Source: Pseudotabrizicola sp051200875 (lineage in GTDB: Bacteria > Pseudomonadota > Alphaproteobacteria > Rhodobacterales > Rhodobacteraceae). Taken from it: a stretch of 64,000 nt of DNA. The notes beneath the pieces were generated by a model, which was given only the letters and a program-made list of their open reading frames with translations, ran no database searches and was not told the origin of the DNA. The stretch lies in assembly GCF_051200875.1 (NCBI RefSeq), contig NZ_CP195191.1, positions 2,294,001 to 2,358,000 of the forward strand, given 5' to 3'. The position numbers and the translations under genes were made by a program. This document shows, in pieces, positions 62,390 to 64,000 of the stretch. Within the stretch, counting starts at the first letter, position 1. Every line of letters begins with the position of its first letter.

Positions 62390-64000
62390 ATGACAGTGTC
62401 ATATCAATCTAAATTCCTGCGATCGGCCAGCGTCGCAGCCATCGGCGTCGTGCTCGGCACCTCCGCCTACGCCCTTAGCCCCGAAGCGGGCGCCGTGATC
62501 GGCAACCAGGCGGTTGCCACCTATCAAAACGGCGCTGGCGACACGATCACCGTGACCTCGAACACGGTCGAGACTCTCGTCCAGCAGGTCGCCGGCGTCA
62601 CCCTCACCTCGGACAACACTGAGACCATCGCGCCAGGCGGCAAAGCCTTCTTGCCTCACGTCATTACCAATGACGGCAACGGGCCAGACAGCTTCACCCT
62701 GACCGCGATCGAGACCAACACCGGCACGCTCGACACGACCAAACTCGTGTTCTACCCGGACGCCAACATGGACGGCGTGGCCGACAGCTCGACCCCGATC
62801 ACTTCGACCCCGGTTCTTGCCAATGGCGAACAGTTCGGTGTCGTAATCGAAGCAACCGTTGCCTCGACCGCGACTGGCTCGGACTCGATCACTGTGACCG
62901 CGACCTCCGCGCTCGACGGCTCCGTGACCTCTGTGAATACCGACACGCTGTCGATCTCGACCGATGCGATCGTCGAACTCGTCAAGAACATGACGGTCGA
63001 CCCAGGCGTGAACGGCATTGTGGATGCGGGCGACGAAGTCACCATCACCCTGACCTATAACTCGACAGGCCTGACGGCTGCCAACAACTACTCGGTTCAG
63101 GATATCCTCGACGGCGACCTGACCTATGTTCCAGGCTCGGCCGTTTGGTCGGATGCCTCGGGCGCGCTCGATGACGACAACGCATCCACTTCGGTCGACG
63201 CGACCAACGGCTTGGGTGAGACAATCGCCTGGGATTACGACGACGCACAGACCGTCGGCTTCACCATCTCTTCGGTGGGTTCGGGCCGCTCGGGCAGAGT
63301 GACCTTCAAGGCCGTGATCGGTGCCTCTGCGAATGCGGGCATCATTCCGAACGCTGCGACCCAGACCGTCGACGGCGTGGCCTTCCCGCCCTCGAACACC
63401 GCGCAGATCACCGTGGACGAGCAATATGCCGTGGCAATCGCCGACACCGCGATCAATCCCGACCTGTCGCCGAACACCAGCAGGGTTTCCTCGACTGATG
63501 ACGACGCAGCCAACAACGATGTCGTCACCGAAAGCACCGATGTCTATCAGGGCGGCGTGATCAAGCACGAGTTCGTTCTGACCAACAACTCAAACGCGAC
63601 CGACAGCTTCACCCTGTCGGTGAGCAATGTCGACTACCCGGCTGGTACCACTTTCCGCTTCGTGGGCGCTGACGGCGTGACCCCGATCGTTGGCCCCATC
63701 GGCCCGATGGCGATCGGCGAAAGCCGCACCGTGACCCTCATCGCGCAGCTGCCGACCAATGTCACGCCGACCGCTGCAGCAGCCTACACGGCAACCGTGA
63801 CCACGACCTCGCAGGCTTCGGGCGTCTCGGATAGCTCGACCGCCGAATTCAACGGCGCGGTCCTGGCCTCGTCGGTCGACCTCGAGAACTCGGTTGTCGG
63901 CTCGGAAGGCGACGGCGCGAACCCGACCAACGCGGGCGATCCGTGGGTGACCACCGCGACAGATCCGGGCCAACCGGTCACCTACGAGATGGTGGTGCAG
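62390..64000 (+). CDS. Large secreted DUF11-type repeat protein (3' end beyond window)
   Basis: At least 537 codons from the ATG at 62390; an in-frame GTG lies two codons later. A signal peptide ('LRSASVAAIGVVLGTSAYAL') leads to Thr/Asp/Ala-rich repeats: 'GAVIGNQAVATYQNGAGDTI' (the common start of this family), then 'LTLTYNSTG'-type DUF11 units including 'VDAGDEVTITLTYNSTGLTA' and 'AGIIPNAATQTVDGVAFPPS', and further units 'HEFVLTNNSNATDSFTLSVS'. No Cys seen. It is likely an extracellular adhesin or scaffold exported by a system not visible here. The end of the gene and any anchoring or secretion signal are outside the window. Confidence 0.85.
   Translation, partial: MTVSYQSKFLRSASVAAIGVVLGTSAYALSPEAGAVIGNQAVATYQNGAGDTITVTSNTVETLVQQVAGVTLTSDNTETIAPGGKAFLPHVITNDGNGPDSFTLTAIETNTGTLDTTKLVFYPDANMDGVADSSTPITSTPVLANGEQFGVVIEATVASTATGSDSITVTATSALDGSVTSVNTDTLSISTDAIVELVKNMTVDPGVNGIVDAGDEVTITLTYNSTGLTAANNYSVQDILDGDLTYVPGSAVWSDASGALDDDNASTSVDATNGLGETIAWDYDDAQTVGFTISSVGSGRSGRVTFKAVIGASANAGIIPNAATQTVDGVAFPPSNTAQITVDEQYAVAIADTAINPDLSPNTSRVSSTDDDAANNDVVTESTDVYQGGVIKHEFVLTNNSNATDSFTLSVSNVDYPAGTTFRFVGADGVTPIVGPIGPMAIGESRTVTLIAQLPTNVTPTAAAAYTATVTTTSQASGVSDSSTAEFNGAVLASSVDLENSVVGSEGDGANPTNAGDPWVTTATDPGQPVTYEMVVQ

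Noticed and set aside
62399..63568. Minus-strand open frame opposite the DUF11 protein
   Set aside because: The plus strand has a signal peptide and DUF11 repeats; the minus frame is low-complexity Arg/Gly/Val.
1..64000. CRISPR arrays, tRNA or rRNA genes, prophage genes
   Set aside because: No regularly spaced repeats, cloverleaf-like sequences, rRNA segments, or phage structural or integrase genes were seen in reading both strands by eye.

Overview
The window looks like chromosomal DNA of an alphaproteobacterium of the order Rhodobacterales (Rhodobacter/Paracoccaceae group). This rests on high G+C, a hisS-hisZ-hisG operon with short-form HisG, a motB-flgE-flgK-flgL-flgI flagellar run, a Rhodobacter-style FleT-like sigma-54 activator and a TamA/TamB pair. 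No rRNA, tRNA or CRISPR array was seen. Both edges cut genes: tamB on the left and a large DUF11-type secreted protein on the right.

Layout. 1-5.4 kb: tamB (partial) and tamA, overlapping by one base, for outer-membrane assembly. 5.5-8.5 kb: a periplasmic di-haem peroxidase facing a secreted FG-GAP/ASPIC-UnbV protein, separated by a perfect 21-bp inverted repeat. 8.5-16.1 kb: a complete D-xylose module, with a ROK repressor divergent from xylF-xylH-xylG-xylB-xylA (ABC import, then isomerase and kinase), an internal mRNA hairpin after xylF and a terminator after xylA. 16.2-18.2 kb: a YihY/BrkB membrane protein and an aldo/keto reductase. 18.3-24.1 kb: motB and flgE-flgK-flgL-flgI with possible CtrA boxes. 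24.2-31.3 kb: map, a CinA-N-like MoaB-fold protein, a GNAT enzyme, an OmpA-domain protein, a LysR regulator and the Kdo operon kdsD-kdsA-kdsB.

31.3-45.1 kb is an eroded region. It holds regulators of a sigma-54/FleT/sigma-28 flagellar hierarchy (fliA, flgM, fleT, rpoN), a ParA-like/CheW-like pair and a DUF2802/SwrB-like protein, interleaved with slyX and hisS-hisZ-hisG. Two strong sigma-54 promoters of identical form (TTGGCACG-N4-CTGC) precede fliA and fleT. The structural genes expected after fleT are absent: a short fliE-like remnant is cut by a damaged IS3-family element. The window therefore seems to mix a retained alphaproteobacterial structural block with the regulatory shell of a second flagellar system.

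45.1-56.3 kb, all on the minus strand, is a surface-polysaccharide locus: a GT4 and a GT2 glycosyltransferase, a Wzx-type flippase and a GDP-mannose enzyme, followed by an unusual three-gene operon (1048-aa polytopic membrane protein, secreted protein, membrane-anchored glycoside hydrolase). 56.3-57.6 kb is decayed DNA with a nonsense-interrupted DUF11 remnant. 57.6-61.6 kb carries a hybrid histidine kinase, a periplasmic molybdopterin-oxidoreductase-fold protein and a divergent LuxR-type response regulator. They sit beside two secreted DUF11-related proteins (61.8-64 kb), suggesting a regulated cell-surface module.
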